Source: Semisulcospira habei (lineage: Eukaryota > Mollusca > Gastropoda > Semisulcospiridae). Taken from it: a DNA stretch of 64,000 bases. Both the position numbers and the translations under genes were made by a program. This document shows, piece by piece, positions 1 to 10,800 of this stretch. Below the pieces are notes generated by a model. That model saw only the letters and a program-made list of their open reading frames with translations. It was not told the origin of the DNA and searched no databases. Every line of letters starts with the position of its first letter. The stretch's first letter is position 1. Location of the stretch: contig BTPG01000003.1 in assembly GCA_036245525.1 (NCBI GenBank), positions 155,395,972-155,459,971 on the forward strand. Direction: 5' to 3'.

Positions 1-242
1 GCATAAAATTCATCAAGTAAGAAATTACTCATATCTCTGTAGGTTGTATGTGTGGGTGGATGGTGCTCTTGTTGGACTGTTTTCGTGTGCACCTTGTTTG
101 CTGGACAACAGTGAACATCTACAGTATTTGTAAGTTGGTATTTTTACATCACCAGCAAACATACCTGTGAACTGCTTTTGAGCTAAACAAGAAATGGAAT
201 CCACTCCATCTGCACTGCATGTAATTGTGTGTGTGTCTGCAG

Positions 243-348
243 GGGAGCCTTGGAAGCTTATGCCAAACTGGTGCGACAGCGACAAAGCAAGGAATATGCC
301 CCCGTCTATCCCATCATGTTGGAGCTGCTACAAAAAGGATTACACTGA
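243..348 (+). CDS. Terminal coding exon of an unrecognised plus-strand gene
   Basis: A good splice acceptor (TG-rich tract ending TGTCTGCAG at 242) opens a 106-bp exon. It completes one split codon and then encodes 34 residues (starting [14 protein letters not shown], ending LLQKGLH) before TGA at 346-348. The peptide is charged and helical. I do not recognise the family and the rest of the gene lies to the left of the window. Support comes from the acceptor, the open frame and an AATAAA signal 280 bp downstream. It would converge on the minus-strand RCC1-type gene. The exon is short, so it could be a chance frame. Confidence 0.5.
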
Positions 349-449
349 ATTACCACGGACACGAAACTGAGCGATAATCATCACCATCTTTGGTCTCGAG
401 ACAATGCATAGTGTACCCCGAGGTGTCCGATTCAGGGTTTCGGTTTTGT

Positions 450-474
450 GGGGGGGGGGGGGGGGGGGGGGGGG
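450..474. repeat. 25-nt G homopolymer
   Basis: An uninterrupted run of G in the presumed 3' UTR. Its length is prone to sequencing and assembly error. Confidence 0.9.
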
Positions 475-626
475 TGTCTGTGCAAGCCAGTGTGTGAGTG
501 GCGGGCCTTGTTAAAGCAGGGGAGCCAGAAAGAGTAGTGCGCCTTGAGGTGTTTGCTGCGACTTGCAAGCTGAAGCACCGTTCAGTCTATATTCTTTTTG
601 CTTTAGCTGCCACAGAAAAATAATAC

Positions 627-632
627 AATAAA
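627..632 (+). promoter_or_regulatory. Polyadenylation signal AATAAA
   Basis: AATAAA in an A-rich stretch about 280 bp after the stop codon at 346-348, a normal position for the end of that gene's 3' UTR. Confidence 0.5.
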
Positions 633-689
633 CTACTGTACTCTGTGAATGTTTAACATTTCAGGTGCGCATTTGCAAACCTTAGTGGG

Positions 690-903
690 TTTAACCCATT
701 TAGCCCCGGGACCTTGCAGCAGGAGATAGATTGATCATGATAATTCAAGGGTAATGCCAGATGAGCTTGGCGCCTGAAGGCGCCAAGCTCATCTGGCACT
801 ACCCTTGAATTATCACGATTCAATCCATCTCCTACAACTGGTACATAGTCGTTAAGCGCCTCCAAAAGTTTGGAAATGTGGCCGTGGGGTTAAGAGGGTT
901 AAG
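690..903. repeat. Hairpin repeat family A, copy 1 (TTAA-flanked MITE-like)
   Basis: Near-perfect palindrome at 718-835 with the central arms GAGCTTGGCGCC/GGCGCCAAGCTC and ATTCAAGGGTA/TACCCTTGAAT. It is bordered by TTAACCC on the left and GGGTTAA on the right. Same family as the other A copies. Confidence 0.8.
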
Positions 904-1038
904 TGGTGTCAGTCAACATGTGTGTAGACTGAAAAATGGGATTGTATATGAAATGGTGAAAGTTAGCTTGCAGCATGGCATGTTTGTGTGCGCAAAGGTG
1001 CGAGAGAAAATTGGTAGTAGTAGATTTTGTGATTGCAA

Positions 1039-1268
1039 TTGTTTTTTCAAAATACATTACCGATGGCATTACTAATATAGAGTGTATTCCATAGAGTAAT
1101 GCCATCGGTAAGTATTTTAAAAAAAAAAAAAAAATACATTTTAGAAAAAAAATTTATTTGTTTTTTCAAAATACATTACCGATGGCATTACTCTATGGAA
1201 TACACTCTATATAGTAATGCCTTCGGCAAGTATTTTCCCAAAAAATACATTTTTAGAAAAAAAAAATA
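1039..1268. mobile_element. Miniature DIRS-end dimer
   Basis: Two tandem units of about 110 bp. Each is made of the reverse complement of a DIRS right end (TTTTTTCAAAATACATTACC...), about 20 bp of terminal-repeat sequence, and the reverse complement of a left end (...GGTAAGTATTTT..AAAATACATTTTAGAAAA). The sequences match the ends of DIRS element 1 (7.3-13.8 kb). No coding sequence is present. It reads like an end-only deletion derivative inserted as a dimer. Confidence 0.7.
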
Positions 1269-1697
1269 TTTCTTTAAAGATGTAAATGATGGTACGCTTG
1301 TATGCAGCGGTAACAGTTGTGATCTGTTTGCGTGTTTGAAGAGTGTGTGCATGTAGGTGTGTTTGGTCAGCTCTGTGATATAATTAACTTCTTTTTGTTA
1401 GGTTGAGCTGTGTTTAAATGGATTTGAAACTTGTTTATTGAATTTGTGTTGTCAGCTGGCAAATAAGGATATGTTTACTCTCTATGTACTCATCCATGGA
1501 CAGTTTGCAAGAGGCATTTCAATACCCAAAACTTAATCCTAATAAATGTTTAATCTATTTTCGTCAACTGTTTGCTTGATGCTTTGTTTACTATAGGCAG
1601 CATCTTCTGTAACGGAAAGACCTTGCTGCATGGGAAAATCGTTTATGGGTGCTTATTCTGAGATTAACTGAGCCTTCCTAATGCACAGATATAAATG
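1269..1697. other. Spacer without recognisable gene
   Basis: AT-rich, non-repetitive sequence. I see no open frame with coding character, RNA gene or element end. Confidence 0.5.
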
Positions 1698-1769
1698 ACA
1701 TTAAGAGGCATAGATCCATCATGAGCCCCCACAATTGTGGGGGCTCATGAGGATCTATGCCTCTTGCAT
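1698..1769. repeat. Hairpin repeat family C, copy 1
   Basis: Inverted arms AGAGGCATAGATC...CATGAGCCCCC and GGGGGCTCATGAGGATCTATGCCTCTTG around a short AATT centre. Confidence 0.8.
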
Positions 1770-1969
1770 TTGGGTGTGTTCATGTTCCAGCAGCAAAGGG
1801 CTTTGGGCAAAATGGCTCGTGTGGGTCGTGTCATTTGCGGACTGTATGCTTTGTTCTGAAAATTGTTATTGTAAAACATAATGTTGGGACCATGTCACTG
1901 GAAGTTTATGTCCACTCAGTAAAATCTCTGAGTGCATATTGTTCTGTGCTTTACTTGGGTTTTCCGTTT

Positions 1970-2060
1970 GAGCCCTTTGGCTGTCAGCAGCGGTTTTTGT
2001 CGTGATGATTACTGCGGGAATCATCACAACTAAAACCACTATTGACAGCCAGAGGGTTAA
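1970..2060. repeat. Hairpin repeat family B, copy 1
   Basis: Arms CCCTTTGGCTGTCAGCAG and CTATTGACAGCCAGAGGG, ending at TTAAC, with GATGATT/AATCATC inside. Confidence 0.75.
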
Positions 2061-2458
2061 CTCTTTTACTGCCCAGAAAAAATGAACAACAAGAAACTTA
2101 GATCCTCACAAACCCCTGTAGTATGTTTTTTTCCACAAGTGGCACATGAGGCACATCCTGAAAAAGTCTTGCTACCGTCGGGCTGTTAAGCCACGTACAA
2201 CCAACCAATCACAGCTGTTGGGGCTCATGAGCCTTTTTGCCTCATACCGACGCCGTTTTGTACCTGTGTTCCTTGGGTGGTTGGAGTTCTTTGGCGCTCA
2301 GTTAACAAAGATTTCACAAACACAAACTGCCATTACTGACTGTGTACGGGTCGAGACCATTACTGTATATATATTTTTCACCGACTGCTGTATGCATGCA
2401 CAGAGCCCACATTTTGTACTCGGTCAGAAACCACCGTTTTTTTGGCGAGACATCTGCT

Positions 2459-2612
2459 TAACCCATTTAGCCCCAACGCCCAACACCAGTTGATTGATCG
2501 ACCATCGTAATTCAAGGGTAGTGCCAGATTAGCTTGGCCATTAGGCACCAACCTAATCTGGCACCGCCTTTGGATTTTCATGGTCAATCTGGTATATAGT
2601 TGTGACACGTCT
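2459..2612. repeat. Hairpin repeat family A, copy 2 (diverged)
   Basis: Starts TTAACCCATTTAGCCCC. Imperfect arms at 2497-2590 carry ATTCAAGGGTAGTGCCAGAT and its complement. Confidence 0.7.
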
Positions 2613-3008
2613 GAAATTTGCGAACTTGACAGCTTTTGTCAACTTTATACTGAAAAATAATCATTATTTTCAATTGGTACCATGTCACCATCTGTGAAAC
2701 GAAGACAAAAAGACAAAATAATGGTTAATAATATATTAATGTCTTAATTCGGGACTCAAATCATTTATAATACACTTCTATCGCTAGCACCATTAGACTT
2801 GCTGCTCTTATCAATAAACATGACCACAACATTCTTTCTTGCCCATCTCTCAAGGATTCTGAGATCAAGATGCACAACAAAATTAAGTATAAACAAAAAT
2901 TATATAATAGCTAATTATTCTGCCTTTTGAAAACTGAAACATAAACAAATGTACAATACAGATGATATAACTCCTGATGACTAATATTTCACATAAGTGA
3001 CTAGAACC
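2613..3008. other. AT-rich spacer
   Basis: No coding frame, repeat end or RNA gene that I can support. Confidence 0.4.
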
Positions 3009-3086
3009 TTTAACCCTTTGGCTGTTAGTGTTTTTTGTCATGGTGATTTCTGCAACAAAAAACATTACCAACAGGAAAGGGTTAAA
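3009..3086. repeat. Hairpin repeat family B, copy 2
   Basis: TTTAACCCTTTGGCTGTTAG on the left and ACCAACAGGAAAGGGTTAAA on the right around a diverged centre. Confidence 0.7.
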
Positions 3087-3569
3087 AACAAACTGCGTCC
3101 CTGTTGCTGTGTTCGCAGTTACTGTGCCTTGTCCTTTATAAAAAATAAAGTAAGAAGTATCTTTCAATTATGGAACTTAGACGGATGCAACCATTCTCTT
3201 ATTTACACCTCCAAAATAACACAATTGACAGAAAAGAATCAAAGTATCTTATGCATTTTTCAAAAGGAATTCCTGGCTTGTGCGGTGAATCCTGACAAAA
3301 ACAAAATGATCCTACAGCAACTATTTTATGAGCTAATTTCTGTTAGTTGTTCATCTGTCCCTACAACCATGGGCTCTCAGGGGGGCACGGGATCGCACAT
3401 GACAACTCCGATGTCAGTTGTATTGCATTTTCCCTAATAGGGGACCACTGGTTGTGGCACACAAGTCATTCAAGCTGCACAGGTTTTCCCACTTTCTATT
3501 TTCTTTTGACTCAGAACCTGTGATCTTGACCCTGCAACTGCCACAGCACAGCAGAAAACACCCATACAC

Positions 3570-4300
3570 AAGAGGCACAGATCCTCATGAGCCCCTGCTA
3601 AATTACACTAGCAAGAGGCATAGGTCCTCAAGAGCCCCTGCTAAATTACACTGGCAAGAGGCATAGGTCAAGGGCCCCTGCTAAATTACACTAGCATAAG
3701 GCATAGGTCCTCTTCAAGAGCCCCTGCTAAATTACACTAGCATAAGGCATAGGTCCTCTTCAAGAGCCCCTGCTAAATTACACTAGCATAAGGCATAGGT
3801 CCTCTTCAAGAGCCCCTGCTAAATTACACTAGCAAGAGGCATAGGTCCTCAAGAGCCCCTGCTAAATTACACTAGCAAGAGGCATAGGTCCTCAAGAGCC
3901 CCTGCTAAATTACACTAGCAAGAGGCATAGGTCCTCAAGAGCCCCTGCTAAATTACACTAGCAAGAGGCATAGGTCCTCAAGAGCCCCTGCTAAATTACA
4001 CTAGCAAGAGGCATAGGTCCTCAAGAGCCCCTGCTAAATTACACTAGCAAGAGGCATAGGTCCTCAAGAGCCCCTGCTAAATTACACTAGCAAGAGGCAT
4101 AGGTCCTCAAGAGCCCCTGCTAAATTACACTAGCAAGAGGCATAGGTCCTCAAGAGCCCCTGCTAAATTATGCTAGCAAGAGGCATAGGTCCTCAAGAGC
4201 CCCTGCTAAATTACACTAGCAAGAGGCATAGGTCCTCAAGAGCCCCTGCTAAATTATGCTAGCAAGAGGCATAGATCCTCATGAGCCCCTGCTTTGCAGG
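3570..4300. repeat. 43-bp minisatellite, about 16 copies
   Basis: Tandem unit AAGAGGCATAGGTCCTCAAG + AGCCCCTGCTAAATTACACT + AGC (43 bp). Several early copies carry a 5-bp variant with CCTCTTCAAG. The array ends in a complete family-C hairpin at 4257-4332 made of the same words, so the array appears to have expanded from one hairpin arm. Confidence 0.95.
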
Positions 4301-4332
4301 GGCTCATGAGGATCTATGCTCCTTGCTAGCAT
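4257..4332. repeat. Hairpin repeat family C, copy 2 (ends the minisatellite)
   Basis: Arms GCTAGCAAGAGGCATAGATC / GATCTATGCTCCTTGCTAGC, with CATGAGCCCCTGC / GCAGGGGCTCATG inside. Confidence 0.9.
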
Positions 4333-4549
4333 AATTTATATCTGTGTGCCTCAGCTGTAAATCGGTGATGGTTTTCATGGACGCCATTTCTAGATGCTGG
4401 CAGTGAAGAAGTTAACCGCACTGTATGCTCACTACTGTACTGTAAACAACACCAGTGGCTGCATACGCAGGGAAGCCCTAAAGGCACTCGCATCTCCTTG
4501 GCTGCAGCAAACCAACGTTGATCAGAACCGCAATGACAAAAACTTTTGG

Positions 4550-4803
4550 CTAAGCACGCAACACATTGATGACGCATTTTGGACATGCCAGGGGGAGCAA
4601 TCCCTGTCGTGTGTAATACTGTTGAAGGAGGGTGGCAGTAGACGGCAGTTTGCCGGAAGCAAGGTGAGATGAACTGCTGATCTCCCCCAGGGTGTTGGAC
4701 AAAACCGTGCTGGTGAAGGTAGCTTGTGTGTAGTGGTGGCCACATGTGAACAGCACTACAGCCCCGGCATCCACTGTGGAAGTACCATCAGTTTCTGGAC
4801 TCT
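4550..4803 (-). CDS. RCC1-type gene, last coding exon with RING-like cysteines
   Basis: Acceptor GTGTGCAG; phase fits the previous donor. Contains VVLFTCGHHYTQATF and LACPKCVINVLRA, then TAG at 4550-4552. The C-G-H ... C-P-x-C spacing resembles the end of a RING/zinc-ribbon seen in VPS8-like proteins (inference). Confidence 0.75.
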
Positions 4804-7800
4804 CTGCACACACCCCACATAAACACAAATTTTGATTAACCCTTTGGGTGTCAGCAGTGGTTTTAGTCTCGATTCCTGCAGGGATCATCACAACTAAAAC
4901 CGCTACTGACATCTAAAAGGTTAAATAGCTTCTTTAACATTTGACTCGCTCATAGCTTGCAGTATTCTTCAAATATAACCAGTATCACAAGATGACATTA
5001 CACAATTTTAACAGGTACCTTCAACAGACTGCCGCTTTTCTTTTCAGTATTTTAAAAAAAAAAAACAAAAAAACATACATGGGTCACAGCTTAAAATATT
5101 GAAATGACTGGGAAAAAATTCCACGCGCTGCATGTACTACTGTGGTGCAGGGACAATGAGTAATTTCTATACTCGTGTGTTTAAAAACAAGCTCTCTAAT
5201 CTGCAGTAAACTATGGATGAGCAACTTAATCTGTGGATGTAATTCAGACCTATCTATGCCATCAAAAGAAATAAAATTTCATCAGCCCATGTAGCTGCAG
5301 GAACTCATGAGCATCTATGCCTCTTGCAGATGAAACAAACTGGCTAAAGGACTGCTCTGTCTAGACCAACTAAGAACTGCAATTCAGGTTTCTGTTTGTT
5401 TTTTTAAAGTAGAATAAGTCTCCAATAAGACTGAAAACCATTGCCCATGAACACCAGGAATTAATGGTTAATGCGCACACACAAACACGCATGCACGCAC
5501 GCGCGCACACCACATTCCCCGAAGCAGCTAGCCTCACCTGTGACCTGGGCATGCAGATGGTCCAGCTGACTGCGGGTGAGAGTGATGGTGTTGGCAAAGG
5601 ACGATGATTTGCCCACGTTACGCACGATGTCCTGCCACAGGCGCTGGTAGGGGATGAGGTGTGACTGGGACTGCAAGGGGAGAGGGGGAGACCTTCCCCC
5701 ACTGAAGACGTCTCCTGCCTCGCCATCACCACTCCTCATGGACTCTACAACGATCATGTCAAACTTGCAGTGAACTTTGGACGCGACATTCAGATGCCAG
5801 TACTTGTGATGGTCTGTGATTTTGGACCTTACGGCTTGAAGCCGTAAGGTCCAAAATCACAGACCATCACAAGTATATATAACCAGCAAGAAGCACAGAC
5901 TCTCCTGAGCCTCTGCAACTACCCCACCCCCCCTGTATTCACCTCCAGTAAATAAAGCTTCCTCTTTCTTAACCCATTTAGCCCCGAGTCCCTACAGCAG
6001 GAGACGGGTCCACCATGACAAATCAAAGGGTAGCGCCAGATTAGCTTGGCGCCATCAAGCGCCAAGCTAATCTGGCACTACCCTTGAATTATCACAGTTG
6101 ATCCATCTCATCCCCTGCAGCGGTTAGGCGACACCTCCAAAATTTGGGAAATGCGGCCTTGGGGTTAAATGGTTTAACCCTTTCCTGACCAGCAAGCACA
6201 ATTATGTCATTGTAACCATGGCAAATGTTATGGCCAATAACCCACCCATGGACCACAGATGCAAATAAACCCAGCAAGAGGCAAAGACTGCCTGCATCTA
6301 CAGAAGCTCATGACGTTCTTTGCATCTTGTCATCGTGCACTGTTCACATTTTCTGTGGCAGTGAATAGGTTAAAGCATGTTTCTTTCTCTTTTGGTTATT
6401 GGTTATGTTTCTTGCGTTATTTGCATTCACCTTGTTGGTCTGAAATTTGTAAGTAACTCACCTTCAGTGGGCAGTGAAGCCTGAAGCCAGGTGTTAAGGA
6501 ACTGGTCAGTCGCAGGTGACTGGTCACACAAAACCAGACTGAGAACTCGCAGGCAGAACTGCGCTGTAAAGTGACGGCAGTAGAACTGGCCGTCTGTGAT
6601 GCTGGTCTGATGATCCTCATCAGCACCCTGCTGTTTGGGAACTTGACACCTGTTGCAAGAAATGGAAATACAGTAAATGTCACTCATAAGGGCAGATATA
6701 ACAACACTTGGATATAACAATGCTTTTTCAAACGTCCCCACGAAACTAGTGTCATGTTAATGACTTCACTTACAACAAACTTTAAGAAACTGGAAGAAAA
6801 ACTGAGTCCCCTAACAAACATTTCATTATATACTGACTTCCATTAAAAATGCAAAAAGTGTCTGTAAGTGTACCCGCAAACAAAGAGCCACCCTGACACT
6901 GTGACAGCAAAACAAGAACATTTTATTTGTTGCTTACTTCAGATGTTCAGCCTACTGTCTGAGCTACCTTCCACACAAAAATTGGATGAGTTATCACCCA
7001 TGGCTACCTTGGAGGACACAGGGTTTCATTAGTTGTGAAAATAAGCAAATCTAGACACACTGTGTGAAGCACGTTTCCTGTGATATGTTTTAACACACAA
7101 GTTGTGTGGATTGGTTATGATGTTATTAACTGTCTCAAACAAAATTTGACTCAAAAAATTCATTAGAGAACCTGAACTTCCAGTGCACATAATTTTCTTA
7201 ATAGATCTTATTTGATTTAATGTGAATTACTTTCAAACCATTTTTTATGCTCCAGTGACTGACACAGAGATAAAGAACACACAAATATCTATTTGATCAG
7301 GTAAATGTGGCCGCTAACCTAAAAAATGAATTTTTTTTCTAAAATGTATTTTTTTGAAAAATACTTACCGATGGCATTACTATCTGGGAATACACTCTAT
7401 TGCCTATAGATTTCAGCAAAATTGTGTGTAGCACACAACTGGGGAGGAGACACCGGGGATCCAAGCACTATGACCCCGGGTGGCCTCCCCTTACTACCCT
7501 ATCCCGGCGAGCACAGGGCGACCTCGTCAGTTTCACACATAGCCACAAGAGGCAAGCGGGGCAGGCGGGAGGGCCATTCGAGTAATGCCATCGGTAAGTA
7601 TTTTTCAAAAAAATACATTTTAGAAAAAAAATTCATTTGTTTTTTCAAAATACATTACCGATGGCATTACTATCTGGGAGAATGGCGAACAGGCGGAGGG
7701 TGCCGTATCTAACCACAACCCAACCACTCCGCCGGCCCCCTCGAGAGAGAACTCCCGACGATTTCAGCTATGATGTGCCTAAGACGCCAGCAGCGCTCGG

Positions 7801-10800
7801 AGGGAGTGCTGGGCCGCGGAGATGTCGCCCACCCGTGCCAGGGAGTCACGTCAGCCGGATAGGTCTCTTAAGGTAGAAGCGTGCGAAAGTGGAGTCTGAG
7901 CGCCGGCCACCCGCTGCCAAAATATCTTTGACCGAGCAGTTGCGGTCCAGGGCTAGACTGGTGGCTACTGCTCTCACTTCATGCGCCCGGATTTGTAAAG
8001 GCTCAGCGCCGCGTGGGGAGAGGTCTAGGTAGTCTGACCTAATCACCCACCGCAGCCAGGATGACACGATCTGGGCCGAGATGTGGCGTCTGCCCGCGGA
8101 CAAGGTAAGAAGAGGCGCGAGCGCCCCCGGCGCTGCGGCTGAGAGCGGCGCAGGTAAATCTTTAGCGCCCGCACTGGGTCCTGTTGCCGCGATCCAGGGG
8201 AGAGGTCCGCTCCACAGAGGGGCCGTATCGTTAGCACCTGAGGAGCCGCCGCGGGCGGCGGTTCTTGGCCAGGAAGGACGGATCGGAGAGCCTCTGCGCA
8301 GAGCCGTCGGAACGAACCGCAAACAGGCTGGGAGCATCGACAGCGCGTGAAGCTCGCTGACTCGGGACGCTGTAACGAGAGCCAGAAGGAAACAGGTTTT
8401 CCGGGTCAAGTCTGAGAACCGAGCCAAGGGGAGGGGCTCAACCGGTCCGTATTCAACCACGTCAGTACCCAGGCAAGATCCCACCGGGGTACTAGGGAAC
8501 GTGAAACCGGACGTCGGAGTTCAAAGTGAGCCAGAAATTCGACAGATCCTTGCAGGCGCCTGGGTCCGGAAGACACCGGTGACGGTAGATGTCCGCGAAC
8601 GTAGCGCGGTAGCCCTTGATGGCGACCGGGGCTAAGCCCCGGTCGTCGAAGAGCCACAGGAAGAACTCCGCCAGTTGGTGGGAGGCTAGGTTAGTGGGAG
8701 GGTGCCCATGGGAGGTGCACCAGGTCTGAAAGACCCTCCACTTGCCTTCGTACACCTTCCTTGTAGAGAGTCTGCGGGCTGCTGCAATTGCCGCCACTGC
8801 TGCATCCGAGAACCTCTAGCGGCGCGGGCGTGCCGGACAACCTCCAAGCGTGTAGGCGGAGGCGTACGGGGCACGGATGGAAAAGCCGCTGACGGGGCTG
8901 CTTGAGCATCGTGGAAGGGGTAGGAAGCTCCAGAGGAGGGTCCGTCGCAAGCGCGAGGAGGTCCGTGGTCCAGCTCTTGGTCCAGTTGAAGGGGGCCACC
9001 AGCAGGAGGACCGCCGAGCATCCTAGAAGCTTCCGCAGTACCTTCGGAACGAGGACTGCCGGGGGGTAGGCGTAAGCAATCCGGCCGACCCAAGGAATGG
9101 GGAGCGCGTCCACTGCCCAAGCGAGTGGATCCAGGACTGGCGAGACGTAGACCGGGAGCTGGCTGCTTCATCTGGTGGCAAACAGATCCACTAGCGGCGT
9201 TTCCCAGTGAGAGCAGAGCAGGCGAAAAATATCCGGGCGTAGGGACCGCTCCGTGTGGAGCAATTGTCCGCGACGAGACAGGGCGTCCGCCTTCACGTTG
9301 AGGTGGCCAGGGATGTGGCGGGCTCGTAGGGCAATGCCTCGATCCCTGCACCAGAGGCGAAGGTGGCACCGAAGAACGCAAAGGGAGGGCGAGTGAGTGC
9401 CACCCTGATTCTGTATGTAAGCCACCACCGTCGAGTTGTCGGAGAGCACGAGGACGTCCTGATTGGCCAAGGTCTCCTGCCAACGTCGAATGCCAATCCA
9501 ACTGCCTTCAGCTCCAGCCAGTTGACGTGATTCCCGAACAGCTCCCGAAGCCAACGCCCGAGGCCGAGAGAAATCCGGTAACAGGTGCACGCCCCAGCCG
9601 GCCTGGCTCGCCTCTGTACAGAGAGACCACCGAGGCGGCGGGGAGTGTAGGGCACCCCCGAAGCCAGCCAAGCGAGGTCCGCCCACCTCTCGAGGTGAGG
9701 ACGAGCCCGAGGCGTGACAGGTACTAGATCCAACAGAGCGCCCGAGGGTCGCCAGTGAAGAAGGAGACGTAGCTGGAGAGGCCGAGCATAAAGTCTGCCC
9801 AAGGGAAGCAGGTCCGCAGCCGCCCTGAGGAGGCCCAGGAGTTGAAGCCAGACCCTGGCGGTGAAGGAGGATCCCATCCCCATCGAAGTCGCTAAGTCGA
9901 CTATCTTCTGTCGCCTGGCCAGAGGCAGGCGGGCAAGGTTGAGGTCGGTCAGGAATTCCATCCCCCGATGTAGAAACCGTCGAGAGGGAGAAGAACGGAT
10001 TTCCCCAATGAGTAGGAAACCTAGACGACGCAGAAGGGAAAGCAGGGCATCCCTGTCCGTCTGGAGGGCTGCGGAGACCAAGTTGCGCAGTAGAAGGTCG
10101 TCCAAGTAATTGGAGGCCGGGCTCAAGGAGCGCTGACGGAAATTGGCTATCACGGCGTCGAGCAGTCTTGTAAACACCCACGGACTGATGTTGAGGCCGA
10201 AAGGAAGGGCGCAGAACTGGTAGACGATCCCCCCAAGTCAAACCGAAGGTACCGGCGAAACGACGGATGAATCGGGACGTGCAGATAGGCGTCTGACAGA
10301 TCGAGGCGGATCGCAAAGTCCATCGGCCGGAGGGCCGCACGGAGTGTCCTGGCCGTCTCCATCCTGAATCGAGGGGCCAAGCATCCTGAATCGAGGCCAA
10401 GCTGATAAGCATCCTGAATCGAGGCCAAGCCTGAATCGAGCCTGAATCGAGGCCAAGCTGATATGAATCGAGGCCAAGCTGATAAGTCGATAACTGGCCT
10501 GGTTTGGGAGCTAGAAGAGTCGGCTGTAGAACGCCGTAGAGTCCTGCCGCAAAACCACCTCTGTCGCCGCTTTGGTGAGGAGGGTCGCCACTTCCCCGCG
10601 CAGAGCGTCCGCCTGTGTGCCGTCGAGCGGTTCCTGGGTCCACAAGGGTGCTCAGCGAAGAGGCGGAGGCGACAGGAACGAAGTTGCAGGCCTGCGGTAA
10701 CGGTGGAAAGAATCCAGGGGTCGTCCGGGAACAGCGATCTCCAAGATCGCTGAAGAGCGACAGCCGCCCGCCGACGGGAGGCCCGATTAATGAGGCGGGG

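Noticed and set aside
2997..3437. 146-codon plus-strand frame
   Set aside because: Overlaps hairpin family B and has no coding character or splice context.
3570..4300. CRISPR-like array
   Set aside because: Units are directly tandem with no unique spacers, and the genome is animal; it is a minisatellite.
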